Source: Proales similis
Taxonomy: Eukaryota > Rotifera > Eurotatoria > Ploima > Proalidae
Assembly: GCA_019059635.1 (NCBI GenBank)
Contig: JAGVRJ010000009.1
Coordinates: 1,618,320-1,682,319 of the forward strand
Direction: 5' to 3'
DNA length: 64,000 nt
Positions within the stretch are counted from its first letter, which is position 1, and the number at the start of each line of letters is the position of its first letter. The notes below the pieces were generated by a model. The model saw nothing but the letters and a program-made list of their open reading frames with translations, made no database searches and was not told the origin of the DNA. Position numbers and translations under genes: made by a program. Below are positions 43,335-57,800 of the stretch, piece by piece.

Positions 43335-44645
43335 TTAGAGGGATTTGTAGTTTAAAAAAAAAACAAAAAACAAAATAGAGTCGAGGATAACTAGCTGGTC
43401 AGAATATGAGCTATGATGGTAAGAGTGAGAAGATCCAGAACTGCTATCGAGCGCGTTGGTATGTATGGCAAATTTTCTATGCATATAATGATTTCGCAAA
43501 ACTGAATCTGTTGGACAATAACAAATTAATTAGTATAAAATCTTAATTTCAAAATGTTGCGAAGAACTAACCGTTTGTTATTTGAGGAAGAAGTTTCATA
43601 GATTTGTGAAGACCTCGATAGCTACAAGTATAAAGGCCGAAGTGATGTCTACCATTAAACTGATTGATATACAAAGTACTTATAGTTTGATTGTTTGTTT
43701 CGGATACAGACTGGACAATTCTAAACTGCCCAGCGTTTATTTGACGTCGTATTTCTCTCCTTTTATTAATTATATTATTATCAATATCTTGAGATGAAAA
43801 TATATTTATGGGCCAATGACGTCGTCTTAGAGAATTTTTGACTCTTCGAGAATTGAAATGCCATTCGATTTGATCTTCTCCAGTTATCATAAGACCATCG
43901 TATTGGCAAACCAGAGCCACGCTCTGATTAGCTACATTTTTCGGTAATAAACTACCTTTTTGTTCTACGCTGGTTGATTCAACTTCTAGAAAAATTTCTG
44001 ATTTGTTTAACATTGAGAGATGTCCTGTACAATTGGTTAAAAGATCTTAGTTTCAGAGTTGGAGCAAAAAAAGCTTATTACCAAGAACATGAAGTCTGTA
44101 TATTTGGCCATAAAGATTTTCAGAATTCAAAACACAATAATACAGAGCAGAATCAGTTGGGTCTAGTCTTCTTATCTCAAGATTCCATGTTAATTTTGAG
44201 GACAGGCTTTCATCGATAAAGCGGAAGCTTGAGTCTTCTTTTGGAATCGATGGTTGCAAAAGAGTTTGTTGCTGCAATGACAAATCTTCTTTGACGGGCC
44301 GTATTCTTAAATCGGATATAAATGTTTCGCTCCCGATTGTAAGCACATTTACTCCTTCTTTGTCATATTTTCGGTGCCAAACAATCTTTTAGAATCACCT
44401 TTAAATTTCTGTAATAGATAGAAAATTTTATATATTTTTCTTACGTGTTGATTTTGATTTACTCTCAGCGAACAATTCAAGAGAACCATTGAACCTTCCT
44501 CTGCCCATAAATCTTTAAGTCGAAGCCTGTGCTGAAGGCTAGAGTTTTCTTTCAAGTTATCTTCACAGATAATAAATTCGAAAAAAATCATAGCAGCAAT
44601 CCATCTCCAAGACGAATATAATTCTAACAAACGATTATCAGCCAT
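43335..44645 (-). CDS. two-Ig-domain cell-surface protein, probably GPI-anchored, four or more exons
   Basis: Exon 1 (from 44645) has a hydrophobic signal segment at about residues 12-25 and begins a V-like Ig domain. That domain closes in the exon near 44346-44080 with D-P-T-D-S-A-L-Y-Y-C. A second Ig domain lies at 44013-43567 with V-A-L-V-C-Q-Y and G-L-Y-T-C. The last exon (about 43508 to TAA 43335) is Ser/His-rich and ends in a hydrophobic run (I-L-F-F-V-F-F-L), as a GPI-attachment signal would. Such small Ig proteins act in neuronal or epithelial adhesion (lachesin/DPR-like), but the specific family is not clear. Exon borders between the first two blocks are approximate. Confidence 0.75.
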
Positions 44646-47600
44646 TTTTGTAAACTTTTAATTCACAGATAAGCTTAACTCACTTTTTAAAGACATTTGT
44701 TGTGAGAAAGAATCCTTTTTGCTAGAATTGTTCATGTTTTCTGATTGACTCGGTGAGAGAACATTGATTAGTATTATGAACTGAGTGTATGCTACGCTAT
44801 GGGAAGCAGCAATCAAATCTAAACAAATATGTGAATATTGAGCTGAGGGAAGTGCAAAATTTAAAATGAACTGGCTCGTGATGAGTAAAGGAAGAGCAAA
44901 TAGAACTCTAAGGCCGGTCTGTTAAGGCGATCAGCATTGATTAAATTATCTAATTCTGCTGGTTTAGACCAAACGGGCTAATTGACCAAAATAGGCTCTT
45001 CCGAACTCGAGTTTACATGCAAAGCAAACGATCTGTGCGGCCTGCTGCACCGCTTGGTGCTCAAGTTCATTTCTTAAGTAAATAAGACAGAAATTAGTTG
45101 TTTTGGTGATCAGTCTCTTGAGTTCATAGTCAAAATCCCTTCGAACTGGCTCCCTCAGCTTCAAACGTTTTGAGTCCGTCGAGGCTTGGCCTTATGCTCT
45201 AAATGACTTCGCTTCAAATTGGTTATCGAAGCACCAAATGAGCCGGGCATTCGCTTGACTTCATTCCGATTCTAGACACATGGGCTAACGCTTTCATGTT
45301 AATTCGAGCAAAGAGTTCTTATGCAACTGAGTCTCAAAATGATAAGGCTTTCTAGCCATATTGCAAGCTTGATTAATTTATCCACATTGCAACTATTGAG
45401 TTGACGAGTGAAAATCTAAAGAAATCAATATGCTAATAATGCTTAATTTAGTTATTTTCTAGATTGATGAAATCTTTTAACCTATCTAATCTATTCAAGA
45501 GGATTCCTTTTTGTTTAAAAGCTTCTGGACACTCGCGTACATTTCTGTTTGCTCGCACTTTTCTTTTTTTTGTTTGCTCTGTTTGTCTATATGTGTTTGA
45601 TCGTATCGAACATTTGACGCCAAATGTCATGTGGGCAGCGGCTCTTGTGTTAGGTAGTTGGTGTTAGTTTAGAGGACGTGTGCCGAGCATGCACGGTTTC
45701 GTTATATTTGCTGAAGAGGATGATTGACGAAAACTATTGTGTTTGTACAATGTGTTCGTTAGCTATGGTCTTATTTGAATCCTGTATTTAAGATTTACTT
45801 GGCGCTCTTTCCCAAAGGTTTCTCAAGCTTCATGAAGCTATAATTAATACGCTAGTTAATAATACATGAATGAAAAGAAATACATATCAAGTAATATCTT
45901 TGGATCGGCCAGAATAAAGCCAATGAAAGTTTGCTAAAACCTCTCAATAACACAGCAGATGCTCTTGCTTTTCATTGAAATTGAACAGAGATGTGTAAAT
46001 TAAGTCGTAATTGAGCATTCATTTGTTGGAAGGTCAAATAATGCTTGGACCTCGTAAACTTTTCTTCTCACAGCCTCTAAACGAAAAAGAGGACGAATGC
46101 GTCCCTTCAGTCGCGCAGAAGTGAATAGCATAGCTTTAACGAGTTATTATTGCTATATAGCCACTAAGGTGAGATTTTCGAGATAATGACACTGAGTCCA
46201 TGCAGATCAAATCAAATCACATCAAATCAAGAACGCGTAAAAATAGCCAGAAAATTTTAGCCAAAGGCGGAAAACATAAATTGGTGGCAAAGCATTCTGC
46301 TTTTAGAGAGCCCCAGTTGATATATAGAATAACTATACATTACAAAGCGGAATAGAGAAGATAGCCACTTGAAATAAATCCTAATCCGCTTTGAATGCTA
46401 AAGAGGCTAATTGAAATCACTTGTATTTATAAAACATGTGAATACGAGGTTAGAACGCGGATAGGTTGAGGCCAGACGAAATTGCCTCAAGGGCAAATAA
46501 AATCTGCTTCAAAACAAACATGTGCACGCTTGCCTGCGCTGGGTGAGAAATATTGACCGTCTGACCGAGTGGCTGATTAAGTTACGCATTGAAATTCGGG
46601 TTCGCCGCTGGCTCAACTAGTGATTGGCTAAGATTTCGTTCAATATTTAATGAGCCGAAATGAGCATAGTTTTGAACGAATAGTATTTTCTAGGCTTAAT
46701 TATTGAACTTATGCCTAATCGTTTGGAACGAAGACCCCAGGACAACAGTAAGATATGCGCCTATTGTCTTTTGCAGATTCTTTGGCACCTATTCGGCTGC
46801 AGAAATTAATAACTCCAAATGTTTATGTTTCAGCTCGGGCGGGCAGTATTTTTGCGCACATAGCAACTGCAAATTTAGACACAAGCTGATATGGCCAGCC
46901 TAAGAGGCTATGAAAAGATTATTTTTGAAATTTATTTACTGACCTGTTGACTTAATGACTCAATTAATGCATGCCTAATCACCTGAATGAATGAGCGATT
47001 AGGAAGCCTGCCAGCTGCGATAAATGTTAAATAGAGGCTATGCGTCTGCACTGCTTTGCTGATTAGAAATCATCTCATTTCATATTCTTTGCACTCGACC
47101 CCGCGTCTCACTTTTTTAGCTTCTCTTTATTTTCCTGCCTTCTCTTTTCTTAATATTCCTTACAATTGAGAATTTCGAAATCCAATTAGCTTTGGAAACA
47201 AAAGATTTTAGATTTCTTATTCTAATTAAGAGGCGTTGTGCTTTTAAACACCTATATAATCGATTATCATGCGGTCAAAATAACCAAAATAACCGATTCC
47301 AGATCTCATAAACATAAAAAGTAACATTGCTAAGGTGCAAAATCATTTAAGAAAAAGTTGATCAGCATTCATGAAGCTGATACTTTAGAGTTTAAGGAAT
47401 AAAAAAAAATTGCTGTGATATACATTAAAACCGAGAAAACTAAGCAAAGCAAAATTGGAGGCTGCGTCTTCTAATCAAACGAAATCAGTGGATCAAACAG
47501 CTAGGCGTCATGAAAAATAGAAATGAAGCGGTCAGAAAAAGCTAAATAACATGCGATGAGGGTCTGAATTAATCATGAGACTTGATGAGTAGTGACGGCT

Positions 47601-49020
47601 ATTTTTTAATTAATTATTTGTTAAATGAGCTTTTTCGCCAAATTTACTTAAGTCCAGTGGACACGACAAGTGAGACTAAAGTCTATTTTGCAAAATAACG
47701 AGGCAGGCTCATCATGCAAGAAATCAGCAAAGAATAGCGTTTAATTGAAAAGCTAATGCAAGTGGCGAGTTTCCTGAGTAGCGCCTAAAACTAGTAGATC
47801 AACTTTTTAAGGCGCAATCAACTAAGCCAGCTCGAGACTGCCCAATATAATCGCGTCCATTACGATGGGCTACAAAATAAAAACAATTGGATTAGGAAAG
47901 GATATGACGAGAGCTCTAGCAAAATTGCACTAGTCTACTGCACCACACTCTTCTTTAAATCCGTACAAACTAAGCCTGTCTAATGGTTAGAATACATTGA
48001 CACACGACCGAAAATTTAAAATAATAATTTTCTCTTATATGTGAATGACTGATATGTTGCCATCTTAATTGATCAGTTCATTTATAGTTAATCTTGAGAA
48101 ATCAATACCAAAAGTTTGTTTCTTAGGATTCATCTACTCTCTTCTTTTTATAGTACACGGGCTTGTAATTTTTTTACTAGCAGAAAAGTAATTTTATTCA
48201 AATGGGGTTTTAATCTTACGTTAAAATATTTTTATAAATCTTACCAATGTTTTTTAGAAAATAGAGCAATATTGATAAAAAAAACTGTGTTTTGAAGTAT
48301 AACTTTAGGATTATTTTATCGATTTAAGATGAATCAAGTTTAAGACTTATTGAGTTAAAGCACATACAGTTATATTGATACGACAATGGTAAGAGTATTC
48401 TTCTAAATATTTTCATGCGTGAATATTAAAATTATCTGGTTCCGCAAAAGAGAAACATATTCACAGAATAAACATCTGTCAAATATGAATCGTCAAATAC
48501 AAAGAAATGCAGCAGAAAATTGAGCATAACTTCCATTATTTTTTTGATGCGGACTAAATTTGTGATCAGCTGCCTTTTGTTTATTGAGCAAATCGGCATC
48601 AGATTAACACTGTAACAAATTAACTAAATAAGTTTCAGTCGAGGCGACAGCTTTTCTGCTTTATTTATCTGATTAAAGTGCCCAGACTCTGATTGAAGGG
48701 AATTATAAATATATCAAGATTTATCCTACAATTTAAATATTTGATTATTCTAAGTAAACATATAGCCAGCGGAAGAAACTTGTCCATCAGTCAATTAAGC
48801 AATTTCTCTGTCTGGAGGCTGAACATTCTTTTATTTATAACGGCTAGCTTTCCTGAGGCCCACTTTGATAATCTTATAATTTACCTATAAAATTGTGCAG
48901 ATTTTTATTAATAATTACTTGTTGAGTTATGAAGAAGATAATTTTTGTTTGTTATTTTTATTAAAGCTTTTTTAAATTCTACGGAGTACTTGGAAAACAG
49001 AAGAAAATAATCCTGAATCG
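44646..49020. other. 4.4-kb region without a recognised gene
   Basis: By far the largest gene-free span in the window. Only short open frames are present, none with recognisable domains. It contains an (ATCAA)-like stretch near 46205-46230, recurrent GCCTAATC/GATTAGG words (46712, 46974, 46999) and many TTGAT/TTAATTA words. It may hold distal regulatory DNA, untranslated exons or a non-coding transcript. I see no tRNA or rRNA. Confidence 0.5.
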
Positions 49021-52000
49021 TTAACGCACATAGTTAACTCGTACTGCAAATGTCTCTTCATTGCTTCCATTTTCGTTATTTATGAATACATATACTTCAA
49101 CAAATCCTGGAAAGGGATTGGGAAAAAATTTCAGTGCAAGTGTTCGTTGTTCATTAGCTTTCATTTGAATGAATCTTTCTTTGAAGCCTAAAAGATCGTC
49201 TCTATTCGTACTCAGGATAAAATTTTTTTCAGTTGAATACGGATTCTTATAAGACACTCGTTTGTTGACTGGTGAATTTGATGCTAATCCAGAATTGGCA
49301 ACTGGAATTGTAAGCTCAAAGGCCTTTGAGATTATTGGAGGTTTACAATGCACACTAATAAACCAACTTTGGACTAAAAAGGACATCTCTTGGTCTACTA
49401 CATTGAGGTAGTAATGCTTCGTCCCGGATCTTACAGGCTGGACTCCCAAATTTAGCTCCTGTACAGCATCCGATGAAAGCATGAATTTTTCTTCTGGAAC
49501 AATTTTCATTTCATTGGGACAACTAGAGAAACATTTTACGAGTCTTGATGACTGAGTTCCCCTACAATAATAATTATTGCCACAGTTCGAATTAGACACA
49601 GACCCATGAATAATTACCTAAGTATGAGAGAGAATCGACTTGTTTGTCCTTGTTGACAAGAGACATCTATCCTTTGCATGCTCTGCACGTATACTTGCCA
49701 GATTTGAAGGGGGACGGCCAAGTATGCATCAGCATATATAGCAATGAAGAATTTTTTAACAGACGGAGAAGGGCCAGTGGCAACCTTTTAGTCAATTATT
49801 AGTCTTGAATAACTTTTAAAATAAATAGCTTAGGTACCTTGATAAAAACATCATGAGGTTCTCCAATTGTAACTGGTCTCGATTCGCATACAACATTTGG
49901 TTCACTTGAGCGAACATATATTTGACTGGTGCTTTGATCATTTAAGGTTCCATCAAGTTTTATGTCTCCACTAAGTAAAGCTGTGGAATGAGCAGCCAAT
50001 GCCCTTGCTGTTGATGGCAGCCGTATTGTTTTTTTCAAAAAAGAATGCTCGCATTCTTTAAACCTGAAAGTTTGATTCACAACGTGAGGCTGTTGATCAA
50101 CAATTAAGCGTAATATAGCGATAGGATTATTGTCTTCAGCTTTGAAAGAAATTTGAATCTTTTTCAATTGAAACTTGGGTGGAGAATTCTTGATAAATCC
50201 GTCTTTTCCCGCATCTAAGTAATTTACACCTTGCTCGACAGAGTTATCAGCATTCCAGGTCTGATATTTCAATGGAACGTTAATTGTTTCTTTGGGTCTT
50301 AAATAAATTTGCGGGTATCGAATGGCCTTTTCCTCATCAAATTTTTCTCGATTGAACATGTCATCTTCAACTTGGCTATATATTTGATGGAGCAATTTCA
50401 AGTGCCGCCATTCTCTCGCATTTCCAACCACTTGTACTTCTGGATCGTCGATGATAATTGTAATCAACTGTGGTTCATTAAAAGGATTAGTGACTACAAA
50501 CTCGAAAAATTCTACAATTCCGAAATTTGGATAAATAGCATATTCAGTTGTGATGTAATCATGAAGTTTATTCATGATTTGATCATGCTTTGTTTGATTT
50601 CGGTAGAATTCAATAATCCTTATGAAATTATCTACACGTGGTCTAATAAGCTTTGAAATTGTAATATATTAAGCTACCTTAGGTCTTTAACTCTTTCATC
50701 AATAAGACGTTGATGTGGCATCAATCGGTTTTTACTAGAAATCTCTTCACCAGCTTGCTTTTTTCTTATAATTTCCATTCTAGCTAATTTGCGTTTTTTC
50801 ATAGAATCGATTGGAATCTGTTGATTCAAATAATTAAATCTTGATAATGTCATTTAAAATATAATCCTACCGAAACCGAATTCTTTTGATTCAAAGCAGC
50901 GTTGATATCCATAAAAGTCTCAGTCATGTGGTGAGCCCTCGATAAATTATGGCTTATCAACCCTTTTGAAGTCACTTCATCAATCCTTTGCGAAAGTAGC
51001 CTTTCTCCAAAAGCTTCCAAGGAGCTCTTTGAGGCAATCACCCGCGCATTTGGTATAGAAGGTACAGAACTTTCGCCTTCTCGTTTGAGGAATTTATCTA
51101 TTGATTAACAAATTAGAACGGCTCAAAGTTATTTTTTATCCAACACTATATTCTGAATTTACCTTGTTGGTTATCTAAAGGTGAACCAACGTTTCCTAAT
51201 TTCAAGTGGAGATGACCTTTGAGCTTTATGTGGCTGTCACTTGAATACGGAATCCCTGGTCGATACTCAAATTAAAGGTTTAAGAAATTGCGAATTATTT
51301 TAAGCTTCAAATTTATAGCTACGGTATTGGTGCTATTCATATTTGAATTATCATCATATTGAATATCAATAACATCAAGTTCGTAGGCAGCTTGAACAGC
51401 TTCTCGTCCTAGATACAAATCGAAAAAGTTTATCTTGTCATTACAGTAGAAATTAAAAACTTGGCGTCTACCGTGTCTTAAAAGCTCTTTTAGTTGAAGA
51501 GTTGCAGTGCCTATCAGGTGTAGACTTTCTGCATCCCAAACATCAATAAACATGCAGTGATGGGCCAAATATTGAAGAAAAATTCGCTTCTCTCCAAATT
51601 TCAAGTTCGTCGGGTCAACATTATAAGAAATCTTGAAACGAACATTATTTTAAGTTGTCAAAATAATTTAGGTTTAATTTAGGTCTAATACCGAATATCC
51701 TGGTGAAACTTGATTTGATTTATCCTCCAAACGAAGAATAAAAGGAACACTTTCTGTATTATTCGTAAAATCTTGGGGCAATTTTTCCATCGAAAGTCTT
51801 GATGATTCAAATTTTAACTTAGTAATTATCTTAGCTCATTAAGGGAAACTGCTAACCTTGGAGTTTTAAATTCGGGAAAGCGATAAAACTGAAAAGTAAA
51901 GAATATTCCTTGAGGTAAATGCGTCTCATCATTTGTTTGTAAGAAACTCAAAGGTCTTAATTGATTGACGAAGATAATAAATAAAAAATATGCTCGGTTG

Positions 52001-54620
52001 AAAGCTTACCTAGAATATGCCATAAACTGAAAAATAATTTGGTTGCATGTCAAGGAATCATTTTCTTCTCTTTTCATATCAAATTGTTGATGCGATAAGT
52101 TGTCAATTACTTCCGCAGGTTTTCCGAAACGATCAAGAATAGCCGGAAATTTCGCTCCTTGAATTTTTGCATACGCAGCACGAGAAAGAGTTTTTCCTCT
52201 TAAATCAAATTCTCAATAATAATGTGATCTGATGAAAAATTTTCCTCATAAGCCTTACCCTATTTGTCCAGGAGCGATTGCCATGACGGGCATGTGCAAA
52301 GAAGGATTATAAATTGGATAGAGTTCAAGGTTTCCGGCAAAAAGTCCCTTTAAAATTGAAATAATTAAAGATCCAGATAAAATAAAGATATTTTTACAGT
52401 CAGTCTTTGCGATTCAGAAGCCTTTGATATAAGCTGGCTCATCAGAAGATTTGCTTCGGGCGCTACAGAAATTTTTAATATTAGTTCGAAATTTCTTGAC
52501 CTTTAAGTTTTTGTACATATGAAATTATCCTCTTGTTTAGAAATCATTGATCCATAGAAATCATTGACCAATTTTCTTTGAGAATCATTTAGTTGGCCAT
52601 AAGTATCGGTTCTTCTCGAAAGTGCTTGTTCCCTAAAGCGCTTATTGAAAATTTCACCAATATTACCGATAGAGCTTTCTTACGATCTGGCCGTTGGTGG
52701 CGATATATCAAGAGGTTCATAATCAAGATCGTAATCTGTCATTTGTTTGAAGCCAATCTACTCTTAAATCATTTTAAGCGATCAGCAAAAATAAAATTTC
52801 AAATATTACCATGCTTCCTTTTCTCAGTTCCATTATTAGTCTTCCGCTGGCACCTTTAGATGAAAACACATCTTGCATTCGTGTGTCTGGATGCCGGAAT
52901 ACCAGCTTAAAATCAGGATTTAAATCCTTTAGTCCGAACATATTGATTTCATGTCGACCATCAATATCGGTGGCTCTTTTAAATGGACAAAATGCTGCTG
53001 AACGAATTAAAACGTAATGAGTTTCGAACTGTTTTTTTGTATCTTGTTGCTTTTTGTTGAATTTTTTTAATTATTTCAAAAACAAATTAAGGTTTCAAGC
53101 AATACTATATACATTTTTCTTGGTGGTTGAAAGCATACTGAGCTGGACAGGAATTTGAAGTACGTATTCAATTTGGAATATTACAACTGCTTGGGGGTCG
53201 TCAATCACTTCATCTAACACAACGCTATTGCGCATCATCAGGCGGTTTGGTGCTCTTTTACCAAGGTTTTATAAATTAAAGATTTAATTCGATGTTCATC
53301 TATTAAAAACAAACCTTTCATCGATTGTATCAATATTATGGGATCGAAGAGATCCTTTCAGACTCATTCTTTTTCTTGTGGCTATGTGAGTTGAACCCTT
53401 TTCTAAATTATCTTCAATCCCTAGCTGAACAACATGCGGTTCATGAATGAATTTCCATCCGTTATGAACACCAATCTAGGATTTTATTCTAATATGCTGA
53501 TTACACATTTCTTTTAAATGCTTACCTTCAATCTCCTCTCGGTGATCGTTATCATAGAATGCTCCATTTCAGTCTTATCCCAGTTCGACTTGTCTTCAGC
53601 TAAATACTTGGTGAGCACCGCTTCGAAAGTTTTCACGTTTGGATTTAAATAAACATGAAGACTATCAATAATTAAAGAATATTTCGGCAACATTTTTGGT
53701 TTATCAAAGTAGACTATGAAAGGAAATAATTTAAATCACAATAATAATGCATTTAAAATACTTTTCATATTACATCTCGAGCCAGTGTCAGCACTAAGAC
53801 CTGAGACAAAATCTTCTCGTCCTATAATTGCGAATTCAGGTAAATATTTTCCTGCAATAGCTAATGTAGGCTTGTTTCTTATCGATAAATCAATACTACT
53901 GCCGCTCAATATTTTCAATGATGAATTTTCTAAATTTAATTATTAAACTTTTAAAGCTTAAAGCAATTTTTATTCAATACCCTCAAACGGTTCTTGAAGA
54001 AAAAGCAATGCTCTGGGAGTTCCATGATATAAAACGAGCCTTGAAATTCGTTTAGAATTTAAAAACAAATCAAATCATTGATAATTGAATCAACATACCT
54101 TTGGACTTCTTCAGTATTAGCCAAATCAAAGGGACGTATAGCAGTCCAGCCACAGCTAATTTTTGAGCCTCTGTTATTTGATTTTACAACTTCGATAACT
54201 ATCAATATGTGTGAATCTTTTATGCTCGAGCTAAAATATACTATCTCCTGGTATTTAAGACTTCGACCGTTTGAAGATAAACTCTTAAATGGGCCCTCCC
54301 ATGTTCTCCCAAAGAAATTTCGATATGTCATGTCCACAAAACTCATATTTATGCTGACGTCATTATTCGAATGTGTTTCCTGCAACTAAAATTTTTATAA
54401 TTCATTTCAAAAACCTAAAGATTAATCTTACATGCATATTTTGGCCTAATCCTTCGATCTGATCAATGATAATTGAAAAGAATTCTACATTCTGTTCCTT
54501 GTGTTCAATTTCTTCTAGTCGAGCCTCACACGGATAAATTATCTTGCACGCTTTGTCATAAAAACATTCTTTCCATTCTGAAAGCTCATCAAAATCCTCG
54601 GGTCGTGTTGGAGAATTCAT
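49021..54620 (-). CDS. NPHP4: nephrocystin-4, multi-exon
   Basis: Structural protein of the ciliary transition zone. Exon 1 is 54620 to about 54433. Exon 2 (about 54388-54065) carries the strongest match: D-x-T-Y-R-x-F-F-G-R-T-W, a Y-F-S-S-S-I segment, V-I-E-V-V and S-C-G-W. Many short exons then follow through 53-50.7 kb (clear frames at 51604-51272 and 50575-49799). The last exon, 49599-49021, holds the C-terminal beta-sandwich with Y-K-N-P-Y-S, F-x-P-x-x-F-P-G and the closing [10 protein letters not shown] did not resolve every intron in 53.9-51.6 kb. It is the second cilium gene in the window. Confidence 0.9.
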
Positions 54621-54883
54621 GGTGAACCATTAGCTTTGATCTCCGTTCCTATATTTGAAGCTTATTTGTATTAGAATTAAATTCCACCCCGAAAAATACA
54701 TGTGTTGTATTAAAACGGTTGCTAGGCAACTTGGTAGTGATTTATATATGGTCAGCTAACTTGTAAATCAAATGCTAATTTATTTCTTGAATAACGTGTA
54801 GAAGAGAATCAAAATTAAATGACCAGATCATATTTTTTGCATCAGTAAATGAAAAATTAATTTAGAAAACTTAAGAACTAGGG

Positions 54884-57800
54884 TTACCTCAAGGCCCTTA
54901 AAGACGGTAGAGTCTTTTGATAATCAGAATCACTTTGAAAAATATGATTAAGCTCCTCGAAAGCTGGTCGTTTATCATCGCTCCATTCCCAGCATTGAAG
55001 CATCACTTTATATGTGTTTTTAGGGCACTTAATCGGTCTATGGAGACGATTTCCGGCTTGTATGAACATGTAAACGTCAGACCCTCCCATACTTCCATAT
55101 GGTTGTTCACCATAAGAGAACATTTCCCATAATGTTATGCCGTAAGACCAAACATCCGACTTGGACGTAAATCTAAGGTGCTCAATGCTTTCGGGTGCGT
55201 ACCATTTGATCGGAATTTTTCCCTCAGTTTTTTGGGTATAAGCATTCGTAAATGCATCTGTAGATCGTGACAACCCGAAATCGGATATTTTTATCTTGAA
55301 AAGATGTCAGTTAGCGAAGGATAATAAGATCTCAAATTTTGGTTTTACTTGAGACATAGAGGCCAGCAGAACATTGCGAGCTGCCAAGTCACGATGGACA
55401 ATTTTATTCTCTTCCATGTGCTGCATTCCTAAAGCAATCTGAGAAGACCATAGCTTCAAATGATATTCTGATATCTCGTTAGGTTCTTGCAAAAGTTTTT
55501 CAAGTATTGAACAAATCATCAGCTCTTGAATCATCATAAGATATGAACGATCATGAACTAGACCGAAGATTTTGAGAATGCATGGATGGTTTAGAGTGCC
55601 CATTATATCCGCTTCTCGTATAAAGTCAATACTCGCTGAGCAATCTTTTAGTTTTTTAACTGCGACTTTTCTCTTAAGAAAAAAGATTAAATAACTTTTA
55701 ACATGTGACATTTTAATGTATCGGTTATGCCTTGAGTTAGAAATATGCCTCATTCCAGAATCAGGCCATTTCAAGTGAGAATGAAGAATACAGAAATAGA
55801 AAATTCTTAATTTCAACCTATAATTTTTAATACTGACGTGCACTAAATTCGATTTCAACCATCCTTAAGAAGTTTTAAGAAACTAAGTTAATTTTTAATA
55901 AGCCATATTCTCATTTTCGTTGCCTGATTCTAGAATCGGAAAATTTCTAACTTGAGGCAGCATATATTTACAAACTTACCCTGTTGTATGTGCCTTTATA
56001 TACTGTTCCAAATTCTCCCTCTCCAATAATTGATTCTAACTTAATATCGCTTAAATTTAGCTTTGCTAAACGATTTGTCATTGAGAGTTCGTTTGTCAAG
56101 CCTGCTTAAAACTTTTCGAATTTTGTAATTCAAAATAAAAATATTAAGATTAGTTACTGTTTTCTTTTAATAGCGTTCGACTTTTAAATAGATGAGCTTT
56201 TGCCAGAGTATCATTCTTTTTTAAAATCTTATTGGTCATGGAAAGAGGGGACTTTTTCAGATCTTGAGAAGTTAACAGCTCATTTGTTTGATCATCAATG
56301 TTTGCTACATTCGAATGGTTTTTGCAATTATACATGCCCTCTTTTTCTGTTAAAATTAAATAGAAATATATGGAGTTAAATTCATTATCTTCTTACTGAG
56401 TGCTAGGGCCGGAGAAATTGATCGAGCGAGCTTTGAAGGTAATCCATCTTCGTAGCGTGTATAATGTTCAATCAGTTGTGGTAAAGTTCGAAAATATGGG
56501 CCATCATCGATATAAAAGCATTTTAATGGAATATCATTAAGACAGATTTCGTAGTTGAAGAATTCATCGTTCACAAGTAGTGACAGGACCATAATTCTCT
56601 TATTCCTGGTAGTTTTTCTCACCAGATAAACGCAGTCATTCTGTTTGTAGGTTTCTAATATCCTTTTTGCGACCTTAAAAAATATAAATCACTGATTGCT
56701 AGAATCCTTTTACGTAAAACTTTACCTCTCTGGTAACAGTTGCTTCATGAAGAAAATCCGAGACTTTTATCTTTGTTTCGGGAGGAACGAAATTTTCTTC
56801 AAGCTATGTCAAGTTGAGCTGTACTTGTTAGTCCTATTAAGAGGGCTTACTCAATATGTGAATTGATTTTTTGTTTCCTGCTTCAATAGCCAGATCTAAA
56901 GGGGTCTTATTATCTATTGTTCTTGGTTTATCCGGTAACCCAAAATTAAGAATCGCCTAGAATGGTTTTGATTCTAAAATGCTATTTTGATATCAACCAT
57001 TAAATAGTGGTACATTAACACATGTGTAATGATCTGGAAAAGAATGAATTTAAGTTATTTAAACTTGAGTCGATAATTTTATAGTGTTACCTCGAAACGC
57101 CGCTTCATGTAGCGGTACCCAATTATTGGTCATATTCCGTTCCTAAAATGATAAAATCTTTAAAAAACCTCACTTAACATCTGAATTTATCAAAATGTTT
57201 ACCATTGGATTAGCTTGACTACATTTCAATAGATATTCAAGACATTGGATGCTCCCATTTTGTGCAGCAACCTAATAAGAGTTCTAAAATTAAAGTGATT
57301 TTATTTATTTAATCCACTCACATGCATTGGTGTTGAACCGTCTTTAGATCGAGTATTTAAAAGTGAGCCTACATCTATTAAGGCTTTCAGAGCTTCTATA
57401 TTGTCGTATTCACAGGAAATGTGCAAAGCAGTTCGGCCGAGCTCATCTTTTTCGTTTACATCCGGGCAGTTAATGCTTTTCAAGATTAATTTTACTTTTT
57501 CGACTTCAGCTTAGATTTATAAAATATATTAAGTTTTGATTATACAACTGCAACAATTTTTCTCTCTGGAACTTACAGACATTTGAAACAGCACAATGAA
57601 GTGGATTTGAAAATCCAAAAAGTCGACAACTAGCCGGTAAAGTTTGCTTGGATGGTACGAATTTCAAACTTAATCGACATGGTAGCCCGTGTGATTCATT
57701 TTGATAATGATGAATCAGTCGATCAATTCCGTGAATAAGAGGACCATCGTCGATTACATAATAAGCATCAATCGAATGGTTGATTCGAAAATGATAATAA

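Noticed and set aside
45448-46903. Short open frames in the gene-free block (for example 45464-45667 and 46703-46903)
   Set aside because: 60-70 codons, no domain, no splice partners and no composition shift; expected by chance in this AT-rich DNA.
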